Assembly: GCF_947495145.1 (NCBI RefSeq)
Contig: NZ_CANLXP010000023.1
Location: 1 to 51,162, forward strand
Direction of reading: 5' to 3'
DNA length: 51,162 nucleotides
Origin: an uncultured Arthrobacter sp.
Lineage (GTDB): Bacteria > Actinomycetota > Actinomycetes > Actinomycetales > Micrococcaceae
Both the position numbers and the translations under genes were made by a program. Under the pieces are notes generated by a model that saw only the letters and a list, made by a program, of their open reading frames with translations, was not told the origin of the DNA and did not search any database. This document shows positions 41,422 through 49,452 of the stretch, piece after piece (within the stretch, counting starts at the first letter, position 1; every line of letters starts with the position of its first letter).

Positions 41422-41607
41422 ATGGAATACATCTCCGTGCTCTTACCCTCTGTGGCCGTGGGGACCATCTTCTACTTCACAATGCGGGCCATCTTCGGCG
41501 CCGACAGGGCCGAACGGGCAGCACAAGCCGCCGCCGAACACGAGATAACACATGGCGCACCCACCCAGGCGGCCGCGGGGGAAACTTCAGCAAGGAATCG
41601 AGGCTGA
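41422..41607 (+). CDS. Small membrane protein, unknown
   Basis: 61 aa. One N-terminal helix (YISVLLPSVAVGTIFYFTMR) is followed by a basic/Ala-rich amphipathic segment (GADRAERAAQAAAEHE) and a polar tail. This shape is common among short actinobacterial membrane proteins. No strong Shine-Dalgarno sequence was seen before ATG 41422. 41608-41742 is without a gene. Confidence 0.55.
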   Translation: MEYISVLLPSVAVGTIFYFTMRAIFGADRAERAAQAAAEHEITHGAPTQAAAGETSARNRG

Positions 41608-41742
41608 AACCAGTCCAGGACGAAACGCGCATGGCAGGATCCGCCTGCGTCGGCGTAGTCGCAGCCTCGATGCCCTATTTGGATGCTGCGCCAGATCCTC
41701 AGTGTGACCAGGTATCCGGCGACCACCGAGCACAAGTCCAAT

Positions 41743-41795
41743 ACTCTACAAGAGTCTAAGAAGTCTAAAAGAGTCTAAAGACCCTGAGGTATACT
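41743..41795 (+). promoter_or_regulatory. Helically phased repeats and leaderless promoter of the AAA ATPase gene
   Basis: AGTCTAA occurs at 41753, 41762 and 41772, preceded by ACTCTAC at 41743, so four related units are spaced about 10 bp apart on one face of the helix. A TATACT -10 box (41790-41795) ends six bases before ATG 41802, so the mRNA should start at or next to the ATG. The repeats cover the -35 region and look like a multi-site operator. Confidence 0.6.
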
Positions 41796-41801
41796 GGTTC
41801 T

Positions 41802-42917
41802 ATGCCGAACCCTTTCCACCCAAGTTTCGGGGTGAGCCCACCGCTGCTTGTAGGCCGCGACGCCGTCATTGAGGACTTCATGGAGGCACTCGACGACGGA
41901 CCCGGCTCCTCAGGCCGCGCCACCCTCTACACCGGAGCGCGCGGATCAGGCAAGACAGTGATGCTCAACGCCATCGAGGACCGGACCAAGGAACGCGGCT
42001 GGCTGGTCATCAGCGAAACTGCCAGCCCAGGCTTCATCAACCGCATCACGAGGCAGCACCTGCCCCGTCTCCTGCGCAGCTTCGACCCCGACGCCGTACG
42101 CCAGAAGTTGACCGGGATCACTGGCCCGCTCAATATCGGAGCGGTGACGTGGGAGAGCGTGGAATCGCACGTGGTGGAAGCGGGACTGCGCAACCAGGTT
42201 GAGCTGCTCACTGATTTACTTGCCGAACATGAAACAGGGCTGCTGATCACCCTCGATGAGATTCACCAGAACCAAATCAGCGAACTGCGGGAAATCGCCA
42301 CAACGGTCCAGCACACCTTCCGGGAAGGCCGGGAACTTGCCTTCGTCGGTGCCGGCCTCACTTCAGCCATCAGCGACGTTGTAAATGATGATGTCCTTAC
42401 TTTCCTTCGTCGGGCCGAGCGCCACACCCTAGGCCCGGTCACCCCCGCCGAAGTGAATCGTGCGCTGCGTGAACCAATCGAAACGTCCGGACGAACCATC
42501 GGAAGTCACGCACTGCAGGTGATGGCCGAGGGTACGAGTGGATACCCATTCCTGATCCAGCTCGTGGGCGCCCAAACGTGGAGACTCCATCCACGGGAGA
42601 CCGAGATCACCGTCGAGGACGCGAAGGAAGGCGTCACCCGGGCTCTGCGGCGGCTGGGCGCTCTCGTGCACGAGCCTGCACTGGCAGACGCCTCTGACAT
42701 AGACAAGTCATTCCTCCTCGCAATGGCGAAGGACGATCGACCATCGAAGATGTCCGACATTCAGGAACGCCTGAAGGTCAGCGTCAACTATGCCAGCCAG
42801 TACCGTCTCCGACTGATCGCCGCCGAGCTGATCCAACCTGTCCGCAGGGGCTACGTTGACTTCGCCCTGCCGTACCTTCGGGAGTACCTGCGTGAACATG
42901 TGGCCGCGGATATCTGA
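41802..42917 (+). CDS. AAA ATPase of the ORC/Cdc6-like (archaeal-ATPase) type with winged helix
   Basis: 371 aa. Walker A is YTGARGSGKTVML, Walker B LLITLDEIHQNQ, sensor 1 AFVGAGLTSAI, and YPFLIQLVG belongs to the lid. The C-terminus looks like a winged helix (MSDIQERLKVSVNYASQYRL). Such proteins are widespread in actinobacteria and of unclear role; autoregulation and defence have been suggested for relatives. The phased repeats before a leaderless start suggest that the protein, or another HTH protein, controls it. It stands alone; a weak hairpin (42935-42959) follows. 42960-43133 has no gene. Confidence 0.8.
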   Translation: MPNPFHPSFGVSPPLLVGRDAVIEDFMEALDDGPGSSGRATLYTGARGSGKTVMLNAIEDRTKERGWLVISETASPGFINRITRQHLPRLLRSFDPDAVRQKLTGITGPLNIGAVTWESVESHVVEAGLRNQVELLTDLLAEHETGLLITLDEIHQNQISELREIATTVQHTFREGRELAFVGAGLTSAISDVVNDDVLTFLRRAERHTLGPVTPAEVNRALREPIETSGRTIGSHALQVMAEGTSGYPFLIQLVGAQTWRLHPRETEITVEDAKEGVTRALRRLGALVHEPALADASDIDKSFLLAMAKDDRPSKMSDIQERLKVSVNYASQYRLRLIAAELIQPVRRGYVDFALPYLREYLREHVAADI

Positions 42918-43133
42918 ACAGCACCATGACACAGAACGGAAGCGCAAATAAGTTCCGTTGAGGAGTCAGCGGACTCCCATACTTCCCACCACGGGGTGCC
43001 TCCCTGCACCATGCAGTAGGTCGCACGCAGACTCCTTAGCCGAGGTACGTGGACAAGCGGGGGGTTTGCCCCGCTATGTCACTACGGCGGTCCAGTTCCT
43101 CCTGTACACGGGCAGCCGGCGGCGCTGCAGTCC

Positions 43134-45083
43134 TCAATCCTGCTGTGTTCCCTGCGCCGTGACCCGCGGCCCGTCAATCTGGGTTGCAGCAAGGCCACCG
43201 GAACTGATCAAAGCCCGTCCTTGAGATTGCCTGATGGTTCCCGGTTTGGTTGTGACGTCCTTGATGGTCGGCGTGCGTCGAGTGATGATGGCGGCAAGCG
43301 CAGTGGTTGTTCCGCCGGCGATGGCCCACAGGATCAGACCGGCCGTTTCCGGGGCGATGACCGGTAGCGGCCCCCATGGGCGTACAGATTGGGCCCAGGC
43401 CCCCTCCAGCGCCTCACCTTGTGTCCATAATCCCCACCCATAGACGGCATACAGCACCGCCGTTCCCGCCAGGGCGGCCAGCCGCTTCTTCAGCAGGCGC
43501 TGGTCAACCGGCGTTGTGCCAACCAACGCTGCAGTGAAAAAGCAACCGGAGGCCAGCGCCAGTAAGGTCATCAGCGCATAGCCGGGCTGATTGAGTGCGG
43601 AAAATTCCAGCAGCGGCGTGTAATACGTTGCGACCAGGGAACCGGCTAGGACCAGAACCGGGACGTAGGGTGCCGCAGTGGCCGCAGCCACCGCTGGCCG
43701 GACGATGACCTGTATGAACTCCGCACCTCCGGCGCTTCCGTCGGATCTAGGGCGGATAGTACGGGTGGCAAGTTCCAGCGGGGCGCCCGGTAGCAGCAGC
43801 AGCGGAACTACCGTGCTGATGAGCATCTGAGTCAGCACATGGAAATTGAGCAAGTATCCCTGATAGACGTGGATGCCGCCGTTGGTGATGGTGAAGAGGG
43901 CGGCGACGCCGACCAACCAAAACATCGTCCGGTGAATCGGCCAGCTCTCACCTGCGCGCCGGATCCTGCGCACTCCCACAAGGTAGACGACGACACCGAA
44001 CGCGCATACCAGTGCCCACAGGGGATCGATGGTCCACTCCGACATGAAGCTCCACTCGTCCGGGGCAGGAAGCGGCCGGTCGGTGGGGGCAGACTCCAGC
44101 GGTGGTGCCGGTGTCCGGGCCAACGTCGCCGCCAACCCGGATGCGGCGCCCATTACCGCTAACTCCGCCACGACAAGAACCATGAAGCGCCGTGTCCCCT
44201 GCCGGGGATCACGCTCTAGCTGCTTCAGAATCCTTTGTCTGTGTACCGCACCGAAAATCCCGAGTACCCCGAACGCGGCGGACTTGGCCACCACAATCAC
44301 CCCGTAGGTTGTTCCCAGGTTGCTCAGTGATCCCAGTTGGTCCCAGGCCGTGAGGGATCCGGAGAACCCCAGTACGACGAAGGCTGCCAGAGCCAGCGTG
44401 GAGTACCTTCCCACCACGGCGCCTAACCGCTCGGGCGCCAGGACACGATGGAGCACAGCAACCGATACAAGGCCCCCCAGCCAGACGGCGGCTGCACCCA
44501 CATGCAGGACCAGGAACATCGTGTTGTCGGCGTGGTCGCCCGCTCCCTCAGCGTGCGAGTTAAGAATCAGTGGCAGTAAACCCGTGAACGCCAGCACGGC
44601 GGTTCCTACGACCGCGGATCGACGGTGAATGACGAAGCTCAACGCGCACACGGACGCAGCTATCACGAAGCTCAGCAGACCGGACCGGCCCACTTCCGCA
44701 GTCGTTGAGAACCCTATGAAATCCGGCAAGAACGCTCCGGAGAGCAGGGACGCCCCTCCAACGAGCTGAAAGTTCAGCATGTTCAGCAGGGCCGCGGTGA
44801 AAGTCCATACGGTCGCCGAGCCGGCGGCAAAACGTAACCCAACGTTGTAAGCGGGTTCCGACGAAGACAGCGCGAAACAGACAAGTGTCAGAGCGCCGAT
44901 CGTGCAGGCAGCGGCGAGGTTGAAGAGGAGCTTCGCAGCCGTGGACATTACCAGCAGCGTTTGCCCGGTCGGGTCCAGGACGCTTACCTCCGCGTCAGTG
45001 CCAAGACTGTATGCCCATAGCATCCCGAGCAGCGCCGCGGCAGCTAAACCAACAATTGCGCCACTACGTACGCCGACTGACAT
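43134..45083 (-). CDS. CopD-CtaG fusion (copper import / cytochrome oxidase assembly) membrane protein
   Basis: 649 aa with some 14-16 membrane helices. The N-terminal half is CopD-like, with NSHAEGAGDHADNTMFLVLH, then LHVGAAAVWLGGLVS and histidines near helix ends. The C-terminal half is CtaG-like, with FWLVGVAALFTITNGGIHVY and FHVLTQMLISTVVPLLLLPG. Such fusions are known in actinobacteria; CopD parts are linked to copper transfer across the membrane and CtaG parts to copper delivery to cytochrome oxidase. GGGAGGG precedes ATG 45083. It closes the copper island on the opposite strand. Confidence 0.9.
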   Translation of the reverse strand: MSVGVRSGAIVGLAAAALLGMLWAYSLGTDAEVSVLDPTGQTLLVMSTAAKLLFNLAAACTIGALTLVCFALSSSEPAYNVGLRFAAGSATVWTFTAALLNMLNFQLVGGASLLSGAFLPDFIGFSTTAEVGRSGLLSFVIAASVCALSFVIHRRSAVVGTAVLAFTGLLPLILNSHAEGAGDHADNTMFLVLHVGAAAVWLGGLVSVAVLHRVLAPERLGAVVGRYSTLALAAFVVLGFSGSLTAWDQLGSLSNLGTTYGVIVVAKSAAFGVLGIFGAVHRQRILKQLERDPRQGTRRFMVLVVAELAVMGAASGLAATLARTPAPPLESAPTDRPLPAPDEWSFMSEWTIDPLWALVCAFGVVVYLVGVRRIRRAGESWPIHRTMFWLVGVAALFTITNGGIHVYQGYLLNFHVLTQMLISTVVPLLLLPGAPLELATRTIRPRSDGSAGGAEFIQVIVRPAVAAATAAPYVPVLVLAGSLVATYYTPLLEFSALNQPGYALMTLLALASGCFFTAALVGTTPVDQRLLKKRLAALAGTAVLYAVYGWGLWTQGEALEGAWAQSVRPWGPLPVIAPETAGLILWAIAGGTTTALAAIITRRTPTIKDVTTKPGTIRQSQGRALISSGGLAATQIDGPRVTAQGTQQD

Positions 45084-45385
45084 GTCTGGCCCTCCCGGCG
45101 CCTCCCTTGTGGAACACGCTCCCCGTACCGGTCAGTGTCACCGGCCCGGCTTGGGAAATCCTTAAACATGTCCCGCCGGTAAGCCAGGTCGGCTCGATGC
45201 GCCATCACTGACATCCACCAACCTGAGTTACGTGAGGCTTGCCCCGGAATGATCAGAATCCGGGCAGGGAACCTGTGGGATACCTGCCCTCCCCCAACGG
45301 GGCCAGCTTAGCGTTGGCGGACGGTGCGTAGGTGTTTGGTGCATTCGGCGAGGGTGCCGGTGTTCGACAAGATAACCGGGGGCGT

Positions 45386-45496
45386 TTAGTGGTCGCCCTC
45401 GGTGAAGTCTCCGTGCCGGATCACCTCGGCTGTGCGGGCATATGCCGCTGCTATGTATTCTTCGAGATCAGCCCTGCCGATACGCCAGTGCCCGCG
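45386..45496 (-). pseudogene. C-terminal fragment of an excisionase/HTH protein
   Basis: The minus-strand frame reads RGHWRIGRADLEEYIAAAYA, then RTAEVIRHGDFTEGDH and a stop at 45386. This fits the usual end of short excisionase-type HTH proteins (GGRGxWRIxRxxLEEYI). Upstream the frame loses similarity and closes without the HTH. The gene at 48907 has the complementary part: the HTH without this end. The remaining sequence of 45084-45640 holds nothing else I can support. Confidence 0.5.
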
Positions 45497-45640
45497 GTTA
45501 TCTTCAGTGCAGTTTATGGTGCTTGTTTCATGAGAATCGATCAGTCCCGCCCCCGATTCTCAGTGCCTCCCGTTCAAGTGAGTAACGATGGTTCTCTCAA
45601 CCGGTCAAACGCGCCGTTGCTGGTCTCTTGGCAGGGGCAG

Positions 45641-46993
45641 TTAGAGTATTGAGCCCAAGTCGGAGCCGGTTGATGGGTAGACAGCGGTGGTTGATTTCAG
45701 TTGCCGGGTTGTCAGGCCGTGTTTCATGGCGACGCTAATGGTGTTCGCTAGCTCGGCGTAGCCATGTCCGAAGAGGTGGGCGCCGACGATGAGATCGGTG
45801 TCCTTGTCGACCAGGATTTTGGTGGCTCCTGCGGTTTCACCGATCCGGTAGTTCGAGTACCAGCCGCTGGTGTCGGTATAGCGGACGTCGATGTTCAAGC
45901 CCTTGCTCTGAGCTTCGTGCTCGAGCATGCCTACCCGGACGAGTTCGGGGACGGTGAAGACAGCCGTTGGGGTTGCAGCGTAGTCCGGTACTGTCGTGGC
46001 GGATTTCAGCATGTTTGAGGCGGCGACCTTCGCTTCGATGACCGCTACGGGGGTCAACGGTAGTCCGGCGGTGTCCGCTGCGTCCCCGGCAGCATAGACG
46101 GCAGGGTTTGTGGTGCTTTGCAGGTGCCCGGCCACTTCCACACCATGGCTGCCGTGCGCCACCTGACCGGCGTCCAGGTTCAGTCTGGATAGTTCAGCGA
46201 CTCTGCCGGCACCATGGACGATGAGGTCCGCCTGGATTGAGTCCGGGGTGCCGGCGGTGTCGGTGTGGATGGTGTATTCGCCGCTGGTCTTGGTGATAGA
46301 CGTGATGCTGGTGCGGGGCCGCACGTCGACTCCCGCGTCTGATCCGCGCTTGACCAGGAGTTCGACGAGGTCGGCGTCGAACGCCTTGAGGGGTCTGGCT
46401 CCTCGGTCGAGGATGATCGGCGTGCTTCCTACCCGGGCAGCGATGTGAGCAAATTCGAAGGAGATGAAACCCCCGCCGAGGAACACGATCCGGCGAGGAA
46501 GTGTCTCCAGGTTCAGGAAGTCGCTGCTATCGATCAGATGCTCGTGTCCTGGGAAGTCGAGCGGACGCGGCACTGCCCCCGTCGCTATCAGGATTTTGGC
46601 TGCCTCGTAGGGTTTGTCTGCGATGTCGACCTGGGTGGGCCCGGTGAAGGTTGTCGGACCATGCAGGGTTTCCACGCCATGAGCGCGGAGGTCCTGTTCC
46701 ATATTGTGTGGAACGGGGTCCGTGAAGCCGTGCTTGTGCTTCATCAGGTCTTCCCAATTGATGGAGAGCCCATTGCTGTCGATGCCTTTGCCGCCCATGA
46801 GCCGGGCAGCGTCGATTACTTCGGCGCCGCGGCGCAGGATCTTCTTGGGATCACAACCGCGCAGGGCGCATGTCCCCCCGTAGGGAAGCGCGTCGACGAT
46901 GCCGACCCGCCAGCCCTTGGACGAGGTTTTCGTCGCGGCGGCGACCCCGGCCATCCCCGCCCCGATTACCAGCAGGTCATAGGTATCAGTCAT
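45641..46993 (-). CDS. Pyridine nucleotide-disulfide oxidoreductase (MerA/LPD-like flavoprotein)
   Basis: 450 aa from ATG 46993, with GAAGGAG upstream. The FAD fold is LLVIGAGMAGVAAAT, the redox pair is GGTCALRGCDPKKIL, a second nucleotide fold is IVFLGGGFISFEFAHIA, and YAAGDAADT marks the flavin site. The C-terminal motif is YPSTGSDLGSIL instead of HPTxxE, so the usual catalytic His and Glu are Tyr and Ser. There is no MerA-type Cys pair at the end. It follows a thioredoxin-like gene and is controlled from a MerR promoter. Likely a metal- or thiol-related NAD(P)H reductase; not a classical mercuric reductase. Confidence 0.87.
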   Translation of the reverse strand: MTDTYDLLVIGAGMAGVAAATKTSSKGWRVGIVDALPYGGTCALRGCDPKKILRRGAEVIDAARLMGGKGIDSNGLSINWEDLMKHKHGFTDPVPHNMEQDLRAHGVETLHGPTTFTGPTQVDIADKPYEAAKILIATGAVPRPLDFPGHEHLIDSSDFLNLETLPRRIVFLGGGFISFEFAHIAARVGSTPIILDRGARPLKAFDADLVELLVKRGSDAGVDVRPRTSITSITKTSGEYTIHTDTAGTPDSIQADLIVHGAGRVAELSRLNLDAGQVAHGSHGVEVAGHLQSTTNPAVYAAGDAADTAGLPLTPVAVIEAKVAASNMLKSATTVPDYAATPTAVFTVPELVRVGMLEHEAQSKGLNIDVRYTDTSGWYSNYRIGETAGATKILVDKDTDLIVGAHLFGHGYAELANTISVAMKHGLTTRQLKSTTAVYPSTGSDLGSIL

Positions 46994-47098
46994 CAAGGAA
47001 GCTCCTTCGTGAGTCAGTGGGAACGTTGTTCTCTCAACGGGTGAAGCGTGGATGCCCGCCCATCGTGGGCTTCGCCGTGCAATGGACAGAGCGGGCAG

Positions 47099-47392
47099 TC
47101 AGTCGACGGCGCTCCTCAGCTGGGCCAGGCTCGGCGCGCCCGCCGGCCCGTCATCGGTCAGATACCTGCGGCAGGCCAGGCCGACCGGCGTGGAGTCATC
47201 GCCAAACGCGTCGACGCCGTTGATGAGAACGGTAGGAGAACCGTGGAACCCTACCCGTTCGGCGGCTTCCACCGACTCGATGAGCTGATACCCGAGCACG
47301 ATGTCGGGGCGCTCCTCAGCAAGGATGCGCAGCCGCTCGTCTGCGACCGTCCAGTTCGGGCAACCATCAAAGTACTGCAAGGTGATGTCCAT
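47099..47392 (-). CDS. Thioredoxin-fold protein with a single active-site cysteine
   Basis: 97 aa from ATG 47392. It starts MDITLQYFDGCPNWTVADER, keeping one Cys where thioredoxins have CxxC. GFHGSPTVLINGVDAFGDD is the cis-proline strand, and a Cys lies later in ACRRYLTDD. The group is common in actinobacterial metal operons and may act as a thiol carrier or metal binder. It is the first gene behind the MerR-type promoter, with 105 bp to the reductase gene. The N-domain of the protein at 39693 looks related. Confidence 0.8.
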   Translation of the reverse strand: MDITLQYFDGCPNWTVADERLRILAEERPDIVLGYQLIESVEAAERVGFHGSPTVLINGVDAFGDDSTPVGLACRRYLTDDGPAGAPSLAQLRSAVD

Positions 47393-47407
47393 GCACCCCA
47401 CGGTAAA

Positions 47408-47433
47408 CCTTGCAGTCGGGTATAAGGTCAAGG
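47408..47433 (-). promoter_or_regulatory. MerR-type promoter/operator
   Basis: CCTTG (47408-47412) and CAAGG (47429-47433) form the arms of a dyad. On the minus strand it is preceded by TTGACC, with a long spacer (about 19 bp) to TTTACC, the layout activated by MerR proteins that untwist DNA. It lies between merR (rightward) and the thioredoxin-like gene (leftward). Confidence 0.65.
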
Positions 47434-47447
47434 GCTAGAATTGGACC

Positions 47448-47846
47448 ATGTTGATCGGGGAAGTTTCTGCCGCCACAAGCGTGGACAATCAGACCATCCG
47501 CTTCTACGAGCGTGAGGGCCTGCTGCCCACACCTGGCCGGGCTGCTAACGGTTACCGGACCTACGAGAGCGCAACTATCGACCGCTTACGGTTCATTCGC
47601 GCAGCGCAAAGTGCAGGCCTTGCCCTGGCTGAAATCGCTCAGGTCCTCAACCTTCGCGATGCAGGCCAGACGCCCTGCGCCCACGTATCACTCGTCCTCG
47701 AACAGAAGCTTGCCGAGGTCCGGGCACGCCAACAAGAACTCGCCATCCTGGCACGCGAACTCAAGAAACTCATCGAAACCAGCCACACCCTGGACCCAGC
47801 AGATTGCGGGCCCGCCGAGATCTGCCACATCCTCACCACCAAGTAA
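47448..47846 (+). CDS. MerR-family metal-responsive regulator
   Basis: 132 aa. The HTH is LIGEVSAATSVDNQTIRFYE with EGLLPTPGRAANGYRTY, and the dimer helix is LEQKLAEVRARQQELAILAR. Metal-ligand cysteines are at TPCAHVS and in DCGPAEICHIL, with five residues between the last two. That spacing fits neither MerR nor CueR exactly, so the inducing metal is uncertain (Hg, Cd, Zn, Pb or Cu are possible). It is divergent from the thioredoxin-like/reductase unit across the dyad at 47408. Confidence 0.87.
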   Translation: MLIGEVSAATSVDNQTIRFYEREGLLPTPGRAANGYRTYESATIDRLRFIRAAQSAGLALAEIAQVLNLRDAGQTPCAHVSLVLEQKLAEVRARQQELAILARELKKLIETSHTLDPADCGPAEICHILTTK

Positions 47847-47900
47847 GCACCCCAGAGCAAGCAGTCACCCGGGGCCGCGTGCGCACTCCTAAACTGGCAT

Positions 47901-48056
47901 ATGACCGCAGCCAGCAAGCCCGATCGAGCTACCGCAACCTGTTCGTGCTGCGGACGCCACCTAGCCCTGAGAAAGCTGCACGCGGTGGAAGATGGAGCAG
48001 CCCACATCTGCCGACGATGCGGACTATGGATCGCACTACACCTTCGACGGCGGTGA
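47901..48056 (+). CDS. Zinc-ribbon micro-protein
   Basis: 51 aa: ATG 47901 to TGA 48056. Two CxxC knuckles are present: TCSCCGRH (C14 to C17, with C16 extra) and ICRRCGLW (C37 to C40), with a basic end LHLRRR. This is a convincing treble-clef/zinc-ribbon layout in a very short gene. It lies 54 bp after merR in the same direction and may share its transcript. Function is unknown; nucleic-acid or metal binding is likely. Confidence 0.6.
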   Translation: MTAASKPDRATATCSCCGRHLALRKLHAVEDGAAHICRRCGLWIALHLRRR

Positions 48057-48123
48057 GCCTCTCCCATAGATTAACGATCCAGGAGCCCATGTCCTCAAGC
48101 TCAACGGGTGACCTAGAGAGGGG

Positions 48124-48807
48124 TCAGCGAGTCAGGTTCAGACTGCCAGGTTTTTGTCGTATAAAACCAAACCGTTCATAGATCACAGCAGTCTTCTCCG
48201 ACCCAGCGGTGGCAACCACTGGCGTTCCGACGGGGACGAAGGTCTCGATAGCGGCCTTCGCGAACTCTAGACCGCTCCACTGCGAACCGGGTGCGGACGC
48301 GAGTGCTTGCGCCACCCAGTAGGAGCCTCGCGGACGTGTCGCCAGCGCCTCTACTAAGCCAGAAACATTCCCGCCGCCGCCGGTTGAAGACACTATGAGT
48401 AGAAGTCCGATCATGACCCAAAGCGGCCACAGCAAGCCAACCCATGGTTCCACCGAATCATCTAGACCCATCAGAGCGAACAGCCAGATAACAAACGCGA
48501 ATAGGGCTCCGAAGAAGACGAGGACGATGGACCCGACACGCCGCAGGGTCTTCTTGGTGTTCCTGGCCTCCGTCAAGAGAATCACGGCATCGCGCGACGG
48601 CGTGGTGATCACGTCTCCTGCTGGGATGTACATGAGAAAGAGAAGCACGAAGATTGGCAACATCATCACGGTTTGCAAATGTTTCCGCCAGCGGGTCCGA
48701 GGACCTTTCCCTCTACTTAAGGCCAATGCGGTGTTCCAGCTCAAGGGGAGCAGATCAACAAGATGCGCGCGCTTCACTCTCGGCTGACCGCCGACGACCG
48801 GGTCCAT
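48124..48807 (-). CDS. Membrane protein with a GNAT-like C-terminal end, unknown
   Basis: 227 aa. Three hydrophobic helices (VMMLPIFVLLFLMYIPAG, VGSIVLVFFGALFAFVIWLF and LWPLWVMIGLLLIVSS) are followed by a soluble part with GSYWVAQALASAPGSQWSGL and the late VVATAGSEKTAVIYERFGF. The latter resembles the last beta-alpha-beta of acetyltransferases (xAxNxxxxxxYxxxGF). The AcCoA loop is not evident, so enzymatic activity is unclear. It stands alone. Confidence 0.6.
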   Translation of the reverse strand: MDPVVGGQPRVKRAHLVDLLPLSWNTALALSRGKGPRTRWRKHLQTVMMLPIFVLLFLMYIPAGDVITTPSRDAVILLTEARNTKKTLRRVGSIVLVFFGALFAFVIWLFALMGLDDSVEPWVGLLWPLWVMIGLLLIVSSTGGGGNVSGLVEALATRPRGSYWVAQALASAPGSQWSGLEFAKAAIETFVPVGTPVVATAGSEKTAVIYERFGFIRQKPGSLNLTR

Positions 48808-48906
48808 GAAAAACGATCTTACGGATACTGGCGAGCTTCAGCCGCCTATTCGAACCTCACGATGCTCACACGCTCAAGGAACGCCAGGAGTAACCGTTTC
48901 AGCAGG

Positions 48907-49086
48907 TCAGACGCGTAACTCCTCAGCTACGAGTGTTTGGAACTTAAGATAACCGCGGCCACCGATCTGGATAGCCGGTAGGTCCCCACAGCTGATGATC
49001 GCTCGCACTTGGGACTCACTCGTAGCGAGCTCCACGGCGACGTCCTTGATGGTGAGGAAGCGTGGGCTTTCCTGGCGTTCAGTCAA
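48907..49086 (-). CDS. Excisionase/BldC-like small HTH protein
   Basis: 59 aa from TTG 49086, with AGGA eight bases upstream and an in-frame stop before it. The reading RFLTIKDVAVELATSESQVR and IISCGDLPAIQIGGRG gives the complete MerR-type winged HTH of excisionase-family proteins. The usual C-terminal helix (RxxLEEYI) is replaced by YLKFQTLVAEELRV. It may still bind DNA. It lies 90 bp after the ParB-like gene in the same direction, a position where such proteins occur in plasmid backbones. 49087-49176 has no gene. Confidence 0.65.
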   Translation of the reverse strand: MTERQESPRFLTIKDVAVELATSESQVRAIISCGDLPAIQIGGRGYLKFQTLVAEELRV

Positions 49087-49176
49087 TGGTTGTCCTCGTC
49101 AATGAAGGTGGGGCCGGGGGCTGCACCACACAGCTCCCGACCCCTGTTTCTTTCTTGCTTTCCCGCGAAAGGAAAT

Positions 49177-49434
49177 CTATTCAGCGCGCTGTCTCTCTTC
49201 GTCCCGGCTGCGCCTGCCGGTGCGCAGCGCGCCCGGTGGTACGGGTTCCCAGGGTTTCCCGTTGTTGTGTTTGCGCTGCAGCCGGCGGACTTCTTTGAGT
49301 ACCGCTGCTTCGATCAAGTCTGCCACGGACGCATACCCCTCAGCAGAGCCTGTGGATAGGAACGCGGCACGCACCTGGTCAGCATCGGCGTGGGTGAAGT
49401 ACGGGGTGAATGAGACCGGCTTACGTCTACTCAT
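49177..49434 (-). CDS. ParB-like ribbon-helix-helix partition protein
   Basis: 85 aa. The conserved part SVADLIEAAVLKEVRRLQRK, followed by HNNGKPWEPVPPG, is typical of the small RHH proteins encoded beside ParA on rhodococcal and arthrobacterial plasmids. No ParA is seen in the window. The ATG lies inside TGAGTAAATGAGTA, the same repeat that covers the RHH start at 689. It runs leftward after the conserved plasmid protein, nine bases away. Confidence 0.78.
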   Translation of the reverse strand: MSRRKPVSFTPYFTHADADQVRAAFLSTGSAEGYASVADLIEAAVLKEVRRLQRKHNNGKPWEPVPPGALRTGRRSRDEERQRAE

Positions 49435-49452
49435 TTACTCACTTACTCACTA
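49428..49452. promoter_or_regulatory. GAGTAAATGAGT repeat at the ParB-like start codon
   Basis: On the minus strand, GTGAGTAAGTGAGTAAATGA runs from the end of the preceding gene into the ParB-like ATG, giving three GAGTAA/GAGTAG-type units in series. Same position relative to an RHH gene as at 683-697. Confidence 0.55.

Noticed and set aside
45641-46993. Calling the flavoprotein MerA
   Set aside because: There is no N-terminal HMA domain, no C-terminal Cys pair, and the C-terminal catalytic His/Glu are replaced; no MerB, MerT or MerP genes are nearby.
45492-48957. CCGCGGTTATCTT shared in inverted orientation near both excisionase remnants
   Set aside because: A 13-base match is within chance expectation for a window this size; not used as evidence for an attachment site.
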